37,387 bases of DNA from Clostridia bacterium. GTDB lineage: Bacteria; Bacillota; Clostridia; Peptostreptococcales; Acidaminobacteraceae. Under the pieces are notes generated by a model. The model saw only the letters and a list, made by a program, of their open reading frames with translations. It was not told the origin of the DNA and ran no database searches. Both the position numbers and the translations under genes were made by a program. Below are positions 7,725 through 14,984 of this stretch, in pieces (the first letter of the stretch is position 1; every line of letters starts with the position of its first letter). The DNA lies in contig JACUUV010000028.1 of assembly GCA_014859095.1 (NCBI GenBank), forward strand, positions 1 to 37,387, read 5' to 3'.

Positions 7725-9906
7725 TCTGATCATAAATCAACTCGCCTCAGAGCTCAAACTGAGCATCAAGCAGGTCGAGGCGACCATTAATCTGATCAAT
7801 GAAGGCAACACCATACCCTTTATCGCGCGTTACCGTAAGGAAATGACCGGAGGCATCAGCGATGAGGTGCTCAGGGATTTTGACGACAGGCTCAAATACC
7901 TCAACAATTTAGAGGCGAGAAAAGAGGAAGTCCTCAGGATCATTGAAGAGCAGGGCAAATTGACCGAGGAACTGAAAAACAGTATCGAAAAAGCAACAGT
8001 GCTGCAAAAAGTGGAGGATTTGTACAGACCTTTCAAACAAAAGAAAAGCACACGCGCCTCAAAAGCCATCGAAAGAGGACTCGAGCCACTTGCTGATGTG
8101 GTTTGGGCGGAAGATTTCGTCGAGGGTGATTTCAGTGAACTCGCTGCGACGTTCATCGATGAGGAAAAAGAAATTAAAACCGCTGAAGAGGCAATTGCCG
8201 GAGCTCTCGACATTATTGCAGAGCGCATCTCGGACAATCCCGATTATAGGGCTTTCATCCGTGAACTCAACCAAAGACATGGCCTCATTGAATCCGTGGC
8301 TGTAGATGCTGAGGAACAGACGAATTATGAGATGTACTACAAATTCAGTGAAGGCGTCTCCAAGATTGCCAACCATAGAGTCCTCGCGCTGAACCGTGGC
8401 GAGAAGGAAAAGAAACTCAAGGTCAAATTGATCAGTCCTGACGAGCAGATTGTCGAACAGATCAAGATCAGACAAATCGGAAATACGATGGCACTCACCA
8501 CGAATCTTCTGATTTCAGCCATTGAGGACGCCTACAAGCGTTTGATCGCACCTTCCATTGAACGTGAAATCAGAAGTATTCTGACAGAGCGCGCCGAGGA
8601 AGATGCCATCAAGGTGTTCGGTAAAAACACAAAATCGCTCTTGCTCGTACCGCCTGTGAAGGATGTCAAAGTCCTCGCAATCGACCCGAGTTACCGTACC
8701 GGTTGCAAACTTGCCGTACTGGATGAAACCGGAAAACTTTTGAAGTACGACACGATTTATCCAAACGCCCCTCAAAACAAAGTGGCCGAGGCCAAAGCGA
8801 CTCTGACCAAACTCATCAAAGCCTATGATGTCAAAATCATTCCAATCGGAAACGGAACGGCCTCTAGAGAGACTGAAATCCTTGTGGCGGAACTCATAAA
8901 AGAATTTGATACAGATGTTTATTACGCGATTGTCAGTGAAGCTGGCGCATCCGTTTATTCCGCATCAAAACTTGCCACTGAGGAGTATCCGAATATCGAC
9001 GTCTCCATCAGAGGTGCGATTTCAATCGGCAGAAGACTTCAGGATCCGCTTGCGGAGCTTGTCAAAATTGATCCCAAAAGCATCGGCGTCGGTCAGTATC
9101 AGCACGATGTCAACCAAAAGCGTCTGGAAGAGCAATTGACGAATGTGGTTGAAGACTGTGTAAACAGTGTCGGCGTGGATCTTAACACGGCGACACCTTC
9201 ACTACTCGGTTATGTTGCCGGTGTTTCCAGTACGATTGCGAAAAATATCGTGGCATATAGAGATGAGAACGGCAAATTTAGTTCGCGCAAGGAAGTTCTC
9301 AAAGTGAAGCGTCTCGGCGAAAAGGTCTTTGAGCAATGTGCGGGATTCCTTCGCATTTCAGGCGGTGTGAACCCGCTGGACAACACCGCTGTGCATCCCG
9401 AGGCTTATGAGGTGACTCAAAAGCTTTTGAAACTGCTAGATTACGATTTTGAAAAGCTTAAGAAAAGCGCGTTGAAGGATATCGAGGAGAAGATTGCGGC
9501 TTATGGCGGCGACAACCTGGATAAGGGGCTTCGCGAGTTGTCGGAGAAGCTTGAAATCGGTATTATGACTTTAAGGGATATCGCTCAGGAGCTGAAGAAA
9601 CCGGGTAGAGATCCGCGTGACGAGATGCCGAAACCGCTGTTCAGAAGTGACGTCCTCAAAATGGAAGACCTCGCTGCGGGCATGATCATGTCGGGTACGG
9701 TACGTAACGTCGTGGACTTCGGAGCGTTCGTGGATATCGGTGTGAAGCAGGACGGACTCGTTCATATTTCGGAGCTTTGCGACCGATTTGTGAAACATCC
9801 GATGGAAGAGGTGTCTGTAGGGGATACGGTTTCGGTCAGAATTCTCAGCGTCGATTTCAATCGCGGAAAAATTTCTTTATCCATGAAAAATATTCAGGAA
9901 TCCTGA
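7708..9906 (+). CDS. tex: Tex family RNA-binding transcription accessory protein
   Basis: A 732-residue cytoplasmic protein of the Tex/Spt6-like family. The N-terminus (IARYRKEMTGGISDEVLRDF) is the Tex helical domain. The middle holds a YqgF/RuvC-like fold starting at VLAIDPSYRTGCKLAVLDE (about residue 325), then a helix-hairpin-helix region (LNTATPSLLGYVAGVSSTIA). The last 75 residues form an S1 RNA-binding domain (GMIMSGTVRNVVDFGAFVDIG). Family length is normal. AAGGGGAAAG precedes the ATG, which lies inside the end of prfB. Tex proteins bind nucleic acid and affect transcript expression; the exact role in Clostridia is not defined. Confidence 0.95.
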   Translation: MNPVNNLIINQLASELKLSIKQVEATINLINEGNTIPFIARYRKEMTGGISDEVLRDFDDRLKYLNNLEARKEEVLRIIEEQGKLTEELKNSIEKATVLQKVEDLYRPFKQKKSTRASKAIERGLEPLADVVWAEDFVEGDFSELAATFIDEEKEIKTAEEAIAGALDIIAERISDNPDYRAFIRELNQRHGLIESVAVDAEEQTNYEMYYKFSEGVSKIANHRVLALNRGEKEKKLKVKLISPDEQIVEQIKIRQIGNTMALTTNLLISAIEDAYKRLIAPSIEREIRSILTERAEEDAIKVFGKNTKSLLLVPPVKDVKVLAIDPSYRTGCKLAVLDETGKLLKYDTIYPNAPQNKVAEAKATLTKLIKAYDVKIIPIGNGTASRETEILVAELIKEFDTDVYYAIVSEAGASVYSASKLATEEYPNIDVSIRGAISIGRRLQDPLAELVKIDPKSIGVGQYQHDVNQKRLEEQLTNVVEDCVNSVGVDLNTATPSLLGYVAGVSSTIAKNIVAYRDENGKFSSRKEVLKVKRLGEKVFEQCAGFLRISGGVNPLDNTAVHPEAYEVTQKLLKLLDYDFEKLKKSALKDIEEKIAAYGGDNLDKGLRELSEKLEIGIMTLRDIAQELKKPGRDPRDEMPKPLFRSDVLKMEDLAAGMIMSGTVRNVVDFGAFVDIGVKQDGLVHISELCDRFVKHPMEEVSVGDTVSVRILSVDFNRGKISLSMKNIQES

Positions 9907-9934
9907 TTGAATTTTGTGAAAAGAGTGATATAAT
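9907..9934 (+). promoter_or_regulatory. Putative promoter of the amidohydrolase gene
   Basis: TTGAAT at 9907-9912, 16-nt spacer, TATAAT at 9929-9934 with a TGA extended -10. It begins at the tex stop codon. Confidence 0.65.
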
Positions 9935-9973
9935 TTATTTAGAGTACCGAAATAGTTTTTTAGGGGGAAAAAT

Positions 9974-11134
9974 ATGTTATTCATTAAAAATGCAAAAGTA
10001 TATACTATGGCAGGTGAAGTAATTGATGGTGGATGCATTTTGGTCGAGGATGGAAAAATCAAAGAAGTGGGCACGGATTTGGTGGCACCTCTTGATGCCG
10101 AAGTGATTGACGCTTCGGGCAAAATGGTTTTCCCGGGCTTTATCGATTCGCATTGCCATATCGGCATGTGGGAAGAGGGCATCGGCTTCGAAGGCGCTGA
10201 CGGTAATGAGATGACCGATCCGATTACACCTCATCTCAGAGCGATTGATGCGATCAACCCTAGTGATGAGGCGTTCGGAAATGCGATCAAAGGTGGAGTG
10301 ACCACTGCGGCGACGGGTCCTGGTAGCGCCAATGTCATTGGAGGCACTTTCTCGGTGATCAAGTTGCATGGTGACAGAATCGACGACATGATTGTGGTTG
10401 AGACGCTCGCTATGAAATGCGCATTCGGCGAGAATCCGAAGCGAGTCTATGCCGAGAAGAAGACTTCTCCGTCAACGCGGATGGGTACGGCTTCGCATCT
10501 CAGAGAGACACTTGCGAAAGCATTTGAATATAAGAACAAGAAGGCTGCTGCGGGCGATGATGCCAGCAAAATGCCAGCTTACGATATGAAAATGGAGGCG
10601 ATGCTTCCAGTTGTGAATGGCGAGATTCCGCTGAAAGCGCATGCGCATAGGGCGGATGATATCTTCACTTCCATCCGCATCGCAAAAGAGTTCGGCGTCA
10701 AGTTGACTCTTGAGCATTGTACTGAAGGGCACCTCATCGCTGATCATCTGGCGAAAGAGGGTTACCCTGCAATCGTTGGTCCTTCGTTTGGCAACAAGTC
10801 GAAGTTTGAACTCAACAACAAGACGTTTGACACACCTAAGGTGATGGTTGAAGCCGGTTGCAAAATCGCGATCATGACCGACAGCCCTGTGATTCCACTC
10901 GAATACCTTCCAATGTGTGCGGCACTCGCCCACAAGGCTGGGCTCGACGAAATGGAAGCACTGAAGGCAATCACCATCAACGCCGCAGAAATTCTTGAGG
11001 TGTCTGATAGGCTTGGAAGTATTGAAGTCGGCAAAGATGCGGACCTCGTCATTTGGAACGCTCATCCTTTTGATCTTCAGGCGACTGTTGCACACACGAT
11101 TGTGGATGGTGTAGTGGTTTATAGCGCGCTTTAA
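9974..11134 (+). CDS. Metal-dependent amidohydrolase (imidazolonepropionase-like)
   Basis: A 386-residue TIM-barrel hydrolase. PGFIDSHCHIGM (about residues 54-65) carries the metal-binding His-x-His, KAHAHRADDI (about 220) and LEHCTEGH (about 241) supply further metal-ligand histidines, and IMTDSPVIP (about 300) supplies the catalytic Asp. The C-terminal LGSIEVGKDADLVIWNAHPFD is the standard amidohydrolase closing segment. The group includes imidazolonepropionase and related peptidase-like or deaminase-like enzymes. A direct role as HutI in histidine degradation is possible, since hutU lies 13 kb away, but it is not shown by the sequence. GGGGGAAA precedes the ATG. The gene is monocistronic and its stop codon is inside the first hairpin of a repeat array. 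Confidence 0.85.
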   Translation: MLFIKNAKVYTMAGEVIDGGCILVEDGKIKEVGTDLVAPLDAEVIDASGKMVFPGFIDSHCHIGMWEEGIGFEGADGNEMTDPITPHLRAIDAINPSDEAFGNAIKGGVTTAATGPGSANVIGGTFSVIKLHGDRIDDMIVVETLAMKCAFGENPKRVYAEKKTSPSTRMGTASHLRETLAKAFEYKNKKAAAGDDASKMPAYDMKMEAMLPVVNGEIPLKAHAHRADDIFTSIRIAKEFGVKLTLEHCTEGHLIADHLAKEGYPAIVGPSFGNKSKFELNNKTFDTPKVMVEAGCKIAIMTDSPVIPLEYLPMCAALAHKAGLDEMEALKAITINAAEILEVSDRLGSIEVGKDADLVIWNAHPFDLQATVAHTIVDGVVVYSAL

Positions 11135-11143
11135 GGCGCGCGC

Positions 11144-11231
11144 GGTGGTTTTGCGCTGGGGAACGCGCAGTGGTTTTGCGCTCATTCGAGCGCAGTAGTA
11201 TTTGGCTGGCGCCAAGTGGTTGGGAAGAGAT
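11144..11231 (+). repeat. Left hairpin-spacer array
   Basis: Short palindromes alternate with 9-nt spacers. Spacers: GGTGGTTTT (11144-11152), AGTGGTTTT (11169-11177), AGTAGTATT (11194-11202), and AGTGGTTGG starting at 11215. Palindromes between them: GCGC/GCGC (11153-11168), GCGCTC-ATTC-GAGCGC (11178-11193) and TGGC-TGGC-GCCA (11203-11214). The array ends in GGGAAGAGAT. A further GC hairpin (11124-11141) overlaps the stop codon of the amidohydrolase, and GGGCG/CGCCC follows at 11234-11252. Its mirror is at 11496-11579 on the other strand. Confidence 0.85.
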
Positions 11232-11258
11232 GAGGGCGACACTTCGTGCGCCCTAGAT

Positions 11259-11286
11259 AAAGTCAAAGTCAAAGTCAAGATCAAGG
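11259..11286 (+). repeat. Hexamer tandem repeat (AARGTC)n
   Basis: AAAGTC three times, then AAGATC and AAGG. A related run (AAGGTC, AAAGTC, AAGGTC) is at 20134-20152. Both loci also hold a purine-rich CAGGAAGARCAGGAAAG block (reverse strand at about 11312-11334, forward at 20112-20128) and A/T homopolymers, so they are two copies of one composite element. Confidence 0.7.
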
Positions 11287-11347
11287 TTACTTGGTTTTGA
11301 TTTTTTTTTGTTTTTGACTTTCCTGTTCTTCCTGCTCTTCATAGTGT

Positions 11348-11397
11348 GTACCTTTATACTGAGAATTTCAGATATACAAAGACGCTAATAAGTTTCC
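11348..11397 (-). repeat. Inverted copy of the 50-nt RAYT-flank repeat
   Basis: The reverse complement matches window positions 1-50 at about 45 of 50 bases, including an uninterrupted 21-nt match at the GGAAAC end. It ends in GGTAC like the copy beside the transposase. Confidence 0.85.
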
Positions 11398-11437
11398 TTC
11401 GGAAACTTAACTACGCGATTTTTTGCTTCGCAAAAAA
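11390..11437. repeat. Twin-hairpin repeat, copy A
   Basis: AAGTTTCC-TTC-GGAAACTT (11390-11408), a short link with CTACGCGA, then TTTTTTGC-TTC-GCAAAAAA (11419-11437). Both stems are perfect 8-mers with TTC loops. Copy B is at 22156-22210, where a stem pair has changed from C-G to T-A while the linker CTACGCGA is identical. Confidence 0.85.
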
Positions 11438-11440
11438 TTA

Positions 11441-11469
11441 GGTACCAATATGTACCTGTCCCCAATTGG
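11441..11469 (+). repeat. GGTACC...CCCCAATTGG repeat
   Basis: GGTACCAATATGTACC forms a small palindrome and continues into ACCTGTCCCCAATTGG (11454-11469), identical over 16 nt to the copies at 991-1006 and 2916-2931. Confidence 0.85.
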
Positions 11470-11495
11470 ATTCTCCGGCGCGCCTTTTGCGCCAA

Positions 11496-11579
11496 ATCTC
11501 TTCCCAACTACTTGGCGCCAGCCAAAAACCACTGCACTCGCAAGAGTGCAATACTACTGCGCCTTGGCGCAAAACCACT
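11496..11579 (-). repeat. Right hairpin-spacer array (inverted)
   Basis: Read on the minus strand: spacer AGTGGTTTT (11571-11579), hairpin GCGCC-AA-GGCGC (11559-11570), spacer AGTAGTATT (11550-11558), hairpin GCACTC-TTGC-GAGTGC (11534-11549), spacer AGTGGTTTT (11525-11533), hairpin TGGC-TGGC-GCCA (11513-11524), then AGTAGTTGGGAAGAGAT. The spacers and last module match the left array, while the middle hairpins have different sequences with intact pairing. Together with the elements above, this accounts for most of the gene-free stretch 11135-11665. Confidence 0.85.
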
Positions 11580-11607
11580 GCGCGCACGCTCTCCGAGCTG
11601 CACGCAC

Positions 11608-11636
11608 TTGACCTTCTCGCAATGCCAGTATAAAAT
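11608..11636 (+). promoter_or_regulatory. Putative promoter of the tsaE operon
   Basis: TTGACC at 11608-11613, 17-nt spacer, TAAAAT at 11631-11636. It lies just after the repeat nest, 30 nt before the tsaE start. Confidence 0.6.
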
Positions 11637-11665
11637 AGAGTGAGATTTTAGCGCGAGGTGCAAAT

Positions 11666-12118
11666 ATGTTTGAAATGGAACTTAAGACGCTTGAGGACAC
11701 AAAAGAAATTGCGGTTCGATTGGCGAAAAAGATAAAGCCTGGTGATGTGGTCTGTCTGGTCGGAGATCTTGGGGCGGGGAAGACGACGTTTACGCAGATG
11801 TTGTGCGAAGCACTGGGCACCGATGAGTATGTGACTAGCCCGAGTTTCAGCATTATGAATTCTTATACAGGTGTACTCGATGGAAAAGCGATTTCCATCT
11901 ATCATTTTGATGTCTACAGGATATCGGATCCGGATGAGATGGATGAGATCGGATTTGACGATTATCTTTTCGGAAAAGGCATTTCTATAGTAGAGTGGGC
12001 TACTAAAGTGGAGGAACATATTCCAAAGAATGCGATTTGGATAGAGTTGAAACTCACTCTTTGGGGTACAAGGATGATAAGTAGCTCTGGATTAGAAATG
12101 GGAGATGAGATGAGATGA
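11666..12118 (+). CDS. tsaE: tRNA t6A biosynthesis ATPase TsaE
   Basis: A 150-residue P-loop ATPase that drives turnover of the TsaB-TsaD complex making N6-threonylcarbamoyladenosine at position 37 of ANN-decoding tRNAs. LVGDLGAGKTTFTQ (about residues 31-44) is the Walker A loop. TSPSFSIMNSY, HFDVYRISDPDEMDEIGFDDY and IVEWATKVEE are standard TsaE motifs. GCGAGGTG precedes the ATG. It opens a tight operon and its stop overlaps the tsaB start (ATGA). Confidence 0.96.
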   Translation: MFEMELKTLEDTKEIAVRLAKKIKPGDVVCLVGDLGAGKTTFTQMLCEALGTDEYVTSPSFSIMNSYTGVLDGKAISIYHFDVYRISDPDEMDEIGFDDYLFGKGISIVEWATKVEEHIPKNAIWIELKLTLWGTRMISSSGLEMGDEMR

Positions 12119-12813
12119 AAAAAATGATAGTAGACACATCATCAACAGCCGCAAGTGTTGCAGTGCTTGAGGATGGTCTGATCAAGGGTGAATTCACCAT
12201 TCACACCGAACGTACTCATTCTGAAAAGCTTATGCCAATGATAGAAAGTCTTATGCGCGGACTGGACTTGAAAATTGAGGATATTGACGAGTTTGTAGTT
12301 TGCGAGGGTCCCGGATCCTTTACTGGGGTCAGGATCGGAATAAGCACGGTTAAAGCATTTGCGCAACCTTTTGACAAACCAATTAAGACCTTCACGAGCA
12401 TGAAATTGCTCTCAGGTGCTTTTTCATATCATGATGGACTCGTACTGTCTATGGTCGACGCGAAGCGTGACAGCGTGTATTATGGACTGTACAGATGGCA
12501 CCACGGCTGTGTCCTCACAGTTGAGGAAGGTGTCAAAAATATTGAGGTTTTACTCAATGATCTCGAGAACCATTTTTTGAATGAACATGTTATGGTCACA
12601 GGGGATGCCACTTGGATTTACAGGGATGCATTCAAGCGGCTTGACAATCTGAACCTTCACAATCAATATGTGATGACCGATCAAAAGATAGCTGTACTCA
12701 GCGCATCCAATTATAGACACATTGAGGATGACAAGGGAGAGGTTCACAAATACAATGAGGTCAAAGCGAACTATATGAAGAAGTCGCAAGCGGAAAGGGA
12801 TTTTAATCTATGA
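12115..12813 (+). CDS. tsaB: tRNA t6A biosynthesis protein TsaB
   Basis: A 232-residue ASKHA-fold partner of TsaD that scaffolds the t6A enzyme. Motifs: MIVDTSSTAASVAVLE at the start, HSEKLMPMIESLM, the FVVCEGPGSFTGVRIGIST loop near residue 62 and SMVDAKRDSVYYGLY near residue 107. The C-terminal half is less conserved, as is normal. It starts in the tsaE stop and ends in the rimI start (ATGA at both junctions), implying coupled translation. Confidence 0.95.
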   Translation: MKKMIVDTSSTAASVAVLEDGLIKGEFTIHTERTHSEKLMPMIESLMRGLDLKIEDIDEFVVCEGPGSFTGVRIGISTVKAFAQPFDKPIKTFTSMKLLSGAFSYHDGLVLSMVDAKRDSVYYGLYRWHHGCVLTVEEGVKNIEVLLNDLENHFLNEHVMVTGDATWIYRDAFKRLDNLNLHNQYVMTDQKIAVLSASNYRHIEDDKGEVHKYNEVKANYMKKSQAERDFNL

Positions 12814-13253
12814 ATGTTCAGTTTAGAAAAATGACACAGGAAGACATCGATGACGTTTATGCCATAGAAGTCTCGTCATTTACCACACCCTGGACAAAAG
12901 ATGCCTTCTACAAGGAACTTGTCGAGAACACATTGGCTGCCTATTTTGTCGTCAAAGATGATGATCGATTGGTGGCCTATGGTGGGATGTGGCAGATCAT
13001 GGATGAACTTCACATCACCAACATCGCGGTGGCCATTGGCTCGAGGGGTAAAGGCTACAGCAAGGTATTGATGGATGGTATGATGGATTATGGGAGAAAA
13101 TATTCTTTCAAATATATGACGCTGGAAGTGAGACAAAGTAACCTGGTGGCCATTTCACTTTATGAGAAATACGGATTTGAATCGGTGGGCATTCGACCCA
13201 AATACTACATGGACACGAATGAAGACGCTCTCGTCATGTGGAAGGAGCTATAA
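12810..13253 (+). CDS. rimI: Ribosomal protein S18-alanine N-acetyltransferase
   Basis: A 147-residue GNAT enzyme of the RimI group. It contains DDVYAIEVSSFTTPWTKDAFYKEL, here identified by the FTTPW signature near residue 25. The acetyl-CoA loop IGSRGKGYSKVLMDGMMDY is at about 75-93, and EVRQSNLVAISLYEKYGFESVGIRP, known by the N-x-x-A-x-x-L-Y-x-K-x-G-F pattern, follows. Placement between tsaB and tsaD is the usual Bacillota arrangement. Substrate specificity for S18 is by family and context. Confidence 0.93.
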   Translation: MNVQFRKMTQEDIDDVYAIEVSSFTTPWTKDAFYKELVENTLAAYFVVKDDDRLVAYGGMWQIMDELHITNIAVAIGSRGKGYSKVLMDGMMDYGRKYSFKYMTLEVRQSNLVAISLYEKYGFESVGIRPKYYMDTNEDALVMWKEL

Positions 13254-14264
13254 ATGAAATCAAAAACAATTACATTAGCGATAGAAACCTCCTGCGATGA
13301 AACCGCATGTGCAATCATGGAAAACGGAAGAACCATTTTAGCAAATGAGGTCTATACACAGATTGACATTCATCAAGCGTTTGGAGGCGTCGTACCAGAG
13401 GTGGCATCCAGAAATCATCTTGAGAAAATATCTGAGATCATCGACAAGGCGTTATCTGACGCCGGGGTGGGATTTAAGGATATAGACCATATCGCAGTCA
13501 CATATGGTCCCGGACTTGTGGGTGCACTTTTAGTCGGACTTTCCACAGCAAAGGCACTATCCTATGCTCTGGACATACCGCTCATTCCTGTGAATCATAT
13601 CGAAGGTCATATCGCAGCAAATTATATTGCTCACAAAACGCTCGAGCCACCTTTTGTCTGCCTTATTGCATCGGGTGGGCATACTCACCTAGTGGAAGTT
13701 CAGGATTACACGAAGTTCAATGTCATCGGCCGTACGAGGGATGATGCGGCAGGAGAGGCTTTTGACAAAGTTTCGAGGACTCTTGGCCTTGGATATCCAG
13801 GAGGTCCGTTGATCGACAAACTCGCGAAAGAGGGCAATAAGGTTGCGATTCCGTTTCCTAAGGGGATGATGGATCAAGACAATCTCGATTTCAGTTTCAG
13901 TGGACTTAAGTCTGCTGTGCTCAATTACCTGAACAGCGCAAAAATGAAAAATGAGACCATCAACGTGGAAGATGTATGTGCGAGTTTTCAACATGCCGTA
14001 GTGGAAACGTTGAAGGGCAAAACGGAGATGGCGCTTAGGAAAACCGGATCGAGAAAATTGGTGTTGGCTGGAGGAGTGGCGGCAAATTCTTCCCTTAGAA
14101 AAGAACTTTCCAGCATAGAGGGGATTGAATTCTATTATCCACCGCTGGATCTTTGCACAGACAATGCCGCAATGATCGGATGCGCGGGATACTATCATTA
14201 TTTGGATGGTAATTTCGGTACTCTTGAGACCAATGCGGTCCCAAATTTAAAAATTGGTATGTAG
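13254..14264 (+). CDS. tsaD: tRNA N6-threonylcarbamoyltransferase TsaD
   Basis: A 336-residue enzyme that transfers the threonylcarbamoyl group from its AMP ester to A37 of t[21 protein letters not shown] opens the ASKHA fold, [16 protein letters not shown] follows, and [10 protein letters not shown] (about residues 107-116) holds the metal-binding His-x-x-x-His. [34 protein letters not shown] and [12 protein letters not shown] are in the expected order. Length is normal. It begins immediately after the rimI stop with no gap and ends the operon before a strong terminator. Confidence 0.98.
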   Translation: MKSKTITLAIETSCDETACAIMENGRTILANEVYTQIDIHQAFGGVVPEVASRNHLEKISEIIDKALSDAGVGFKDIDHIAVTYGPGLVGALLVGLSTAKALSYALDIPLIPVNHIEGHIAANYIAHKTLEPPFVCLIASGGHTHLVEVQDYTKFNVIGRTRDDAAGEAFDKVSRTLGLGYPGGPLIDKLAKEGNKVAIPFPKGMMDQDNLDFSFSGLKSAVLNYLNSAKMKNETINVEDVCASFQHAVVETLKGKTEMALRKTGSRKLVLAGGVAANSSLRKELSSIEGIEFYYPPLDLCTDNAAMIGCAGYYHYLDGNFGTLETNAVPNLKIGM

Positions 14265-14272
14265 CACGGTGA

Positions 14273-14302
14273 AAATGGGACAGATGTCCCATTTACTTTT
14301 TT
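14273..14302 (+). terminator. Rho-independent terminator of the tsa operon
   Basis: AAATGGGAC and GTCCCATTT form a perfect 9-bp stem around AGAT, followed by ACTTTTTT. Confidence 0.88.
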
Positions 14303-14400
14303 GTCCAAAAGTATCTGAAAAATCAGTCATATTTTATTATGTAAACCGAACAAACTTTCTTTTATACATGTATTTATAAATGGACAACTGGGGATTAAAT

Positions 14401-14598
14401 TGTGGACACTGTGGATAAATAATGAATTTGCTAGGCTAGAAGGAATTGACAATGTGGACAACTCGGTGAAAAACTGTGTATAACCTTGTCTGATTGTGGG
14501 TAAATAGTATTTTATTCAGTAATATTCGAAGAAATGCATAAAATCAAAAATGTGATATGGTCTACATAATTAATTGGGGTGCATAAAATTGTGCATAA
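14401..14598 (+). other. Cluster of same-orientation DnaA-box-like sites
   Basis: On the plus strand (reverse of TTATNCACA): TGTGGACAC 14401-14409, TGTGGATAA 14410-14418 (perfect TTATCCACA), TGTGGACAA 14453-14461, TGTGTATAA 14475-14483 (TTATACACA), TGTGGGTAA 14495-14503, AATGCATAA 14533-14541, GGTGCATAA 14578-14586 and TGTGCATAA 14590-14598 (TTATGCACA). This occupies the 14265-14636 gap. An AT-rich stretch (14360-14400) precedes it. No dnaA, dnaN or gyr gene is adjacent, so this is a DnaA-binding cluster rather than a demonstrated origin. Confidence 0.6.
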
Positions 14599-14624
14599 AA
14601 AAAGAGCCCTTATTTAGAGGCTCT
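14597..14624 (-). terminator. Rho-independent terminator of acpP
   Basis: On the minus strand AGAGCC pairs with GGCTCT around a 10-nt loop, followed by seven T. The U-tract region touches the last DnaA-box-like site. Confidence 0.8.
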
Positions 14625-14636
14625 TGCTCATATAAT

Positions 14637-14867
14637 CTATTCAATACCGACAGTTGCCAAATAGTTGATGATGTCACTGATCGAACCAAAATTCTCAGCG
14701 ACTTCGTCTGGGATTTCAATCTCAAACTCATCTTCTATAGCCATAATAATCTCCACGGCGTCGATGGAATCAATGTCCATGCTGTCAAATGCGCTGTCCG
14801 TAGTAATGTCGCTGGGATCAACAACACTTAATTGTTCAACGATTATGGCTTTTATTTTTTTAAACAT
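14637..14867 (-). CDS. acpP: Acyl carrier protein
   Basis: A 76-residue acidic four-helix protein that carries acyl chains on a phosphopantetheine arm. The attachment site is Ser34 within DIDSIDAVEI, with Ile in place of the usual Leu of the DSL motif. DEFEIEIPDEVAENFGSI matches helix II-III of ACPs. TAGGAGGG lies six bases before the ATG. It has its own promoter and terminator and no fatty-acid genes beside it, so it may be the housekeeping ACP at a separate locus or a specialised one. Confidence 0.9.
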   Translation of the reverse strand: MFKKIKAIIVEQLSVVDPSDITTDSAFDSMDIDSIDAVEIIMAIEDEFEIEIPDEVAENFGSISDIINYLATVGIE

Positions 14868-14919
14868 ATTACCCTCCTAAAATTGTGAAAATGATTCTCT
14901 TGTATGTGTACTTAGTTTC

Positions 14920-14947
14920 ATTATAAAGAAAAAATGAAATTTGTCTA
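14920..14947 (-). promoter_or_regulatory. Putative promoter of acpP
   Basis: On the minus strand: TAGACA (14942-14947), 16-nt spacer, TATAAT (14920-14925). Confidence 0.55.
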
Positions 14948-14984
14948 TAACGTTTTTGGTGTTAATGTCCTAGGACTGAAAAAA

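Noticed and set aside
11144-11579. CRISPR-like impression of alternating repeat and variable units
   Set aside because: The variable units are 12-16 nt self-palindromes, the constant units only 9 nt, the two arrays are inverted, and no cas genes are present.
11423-11611. Open frame of 62 codons in the repeat nest
   Set aside because: Composed entirely of repeat and hairpin DNA; no binding site or protein-like pattern.
14401-14598. Chromosomal origin of replication
   Set aside because: DnaA-like boxes are clustered but dnaA, dnaN, recF or gyr genes are absent, so only a DnaA-binding cluster is claimed.
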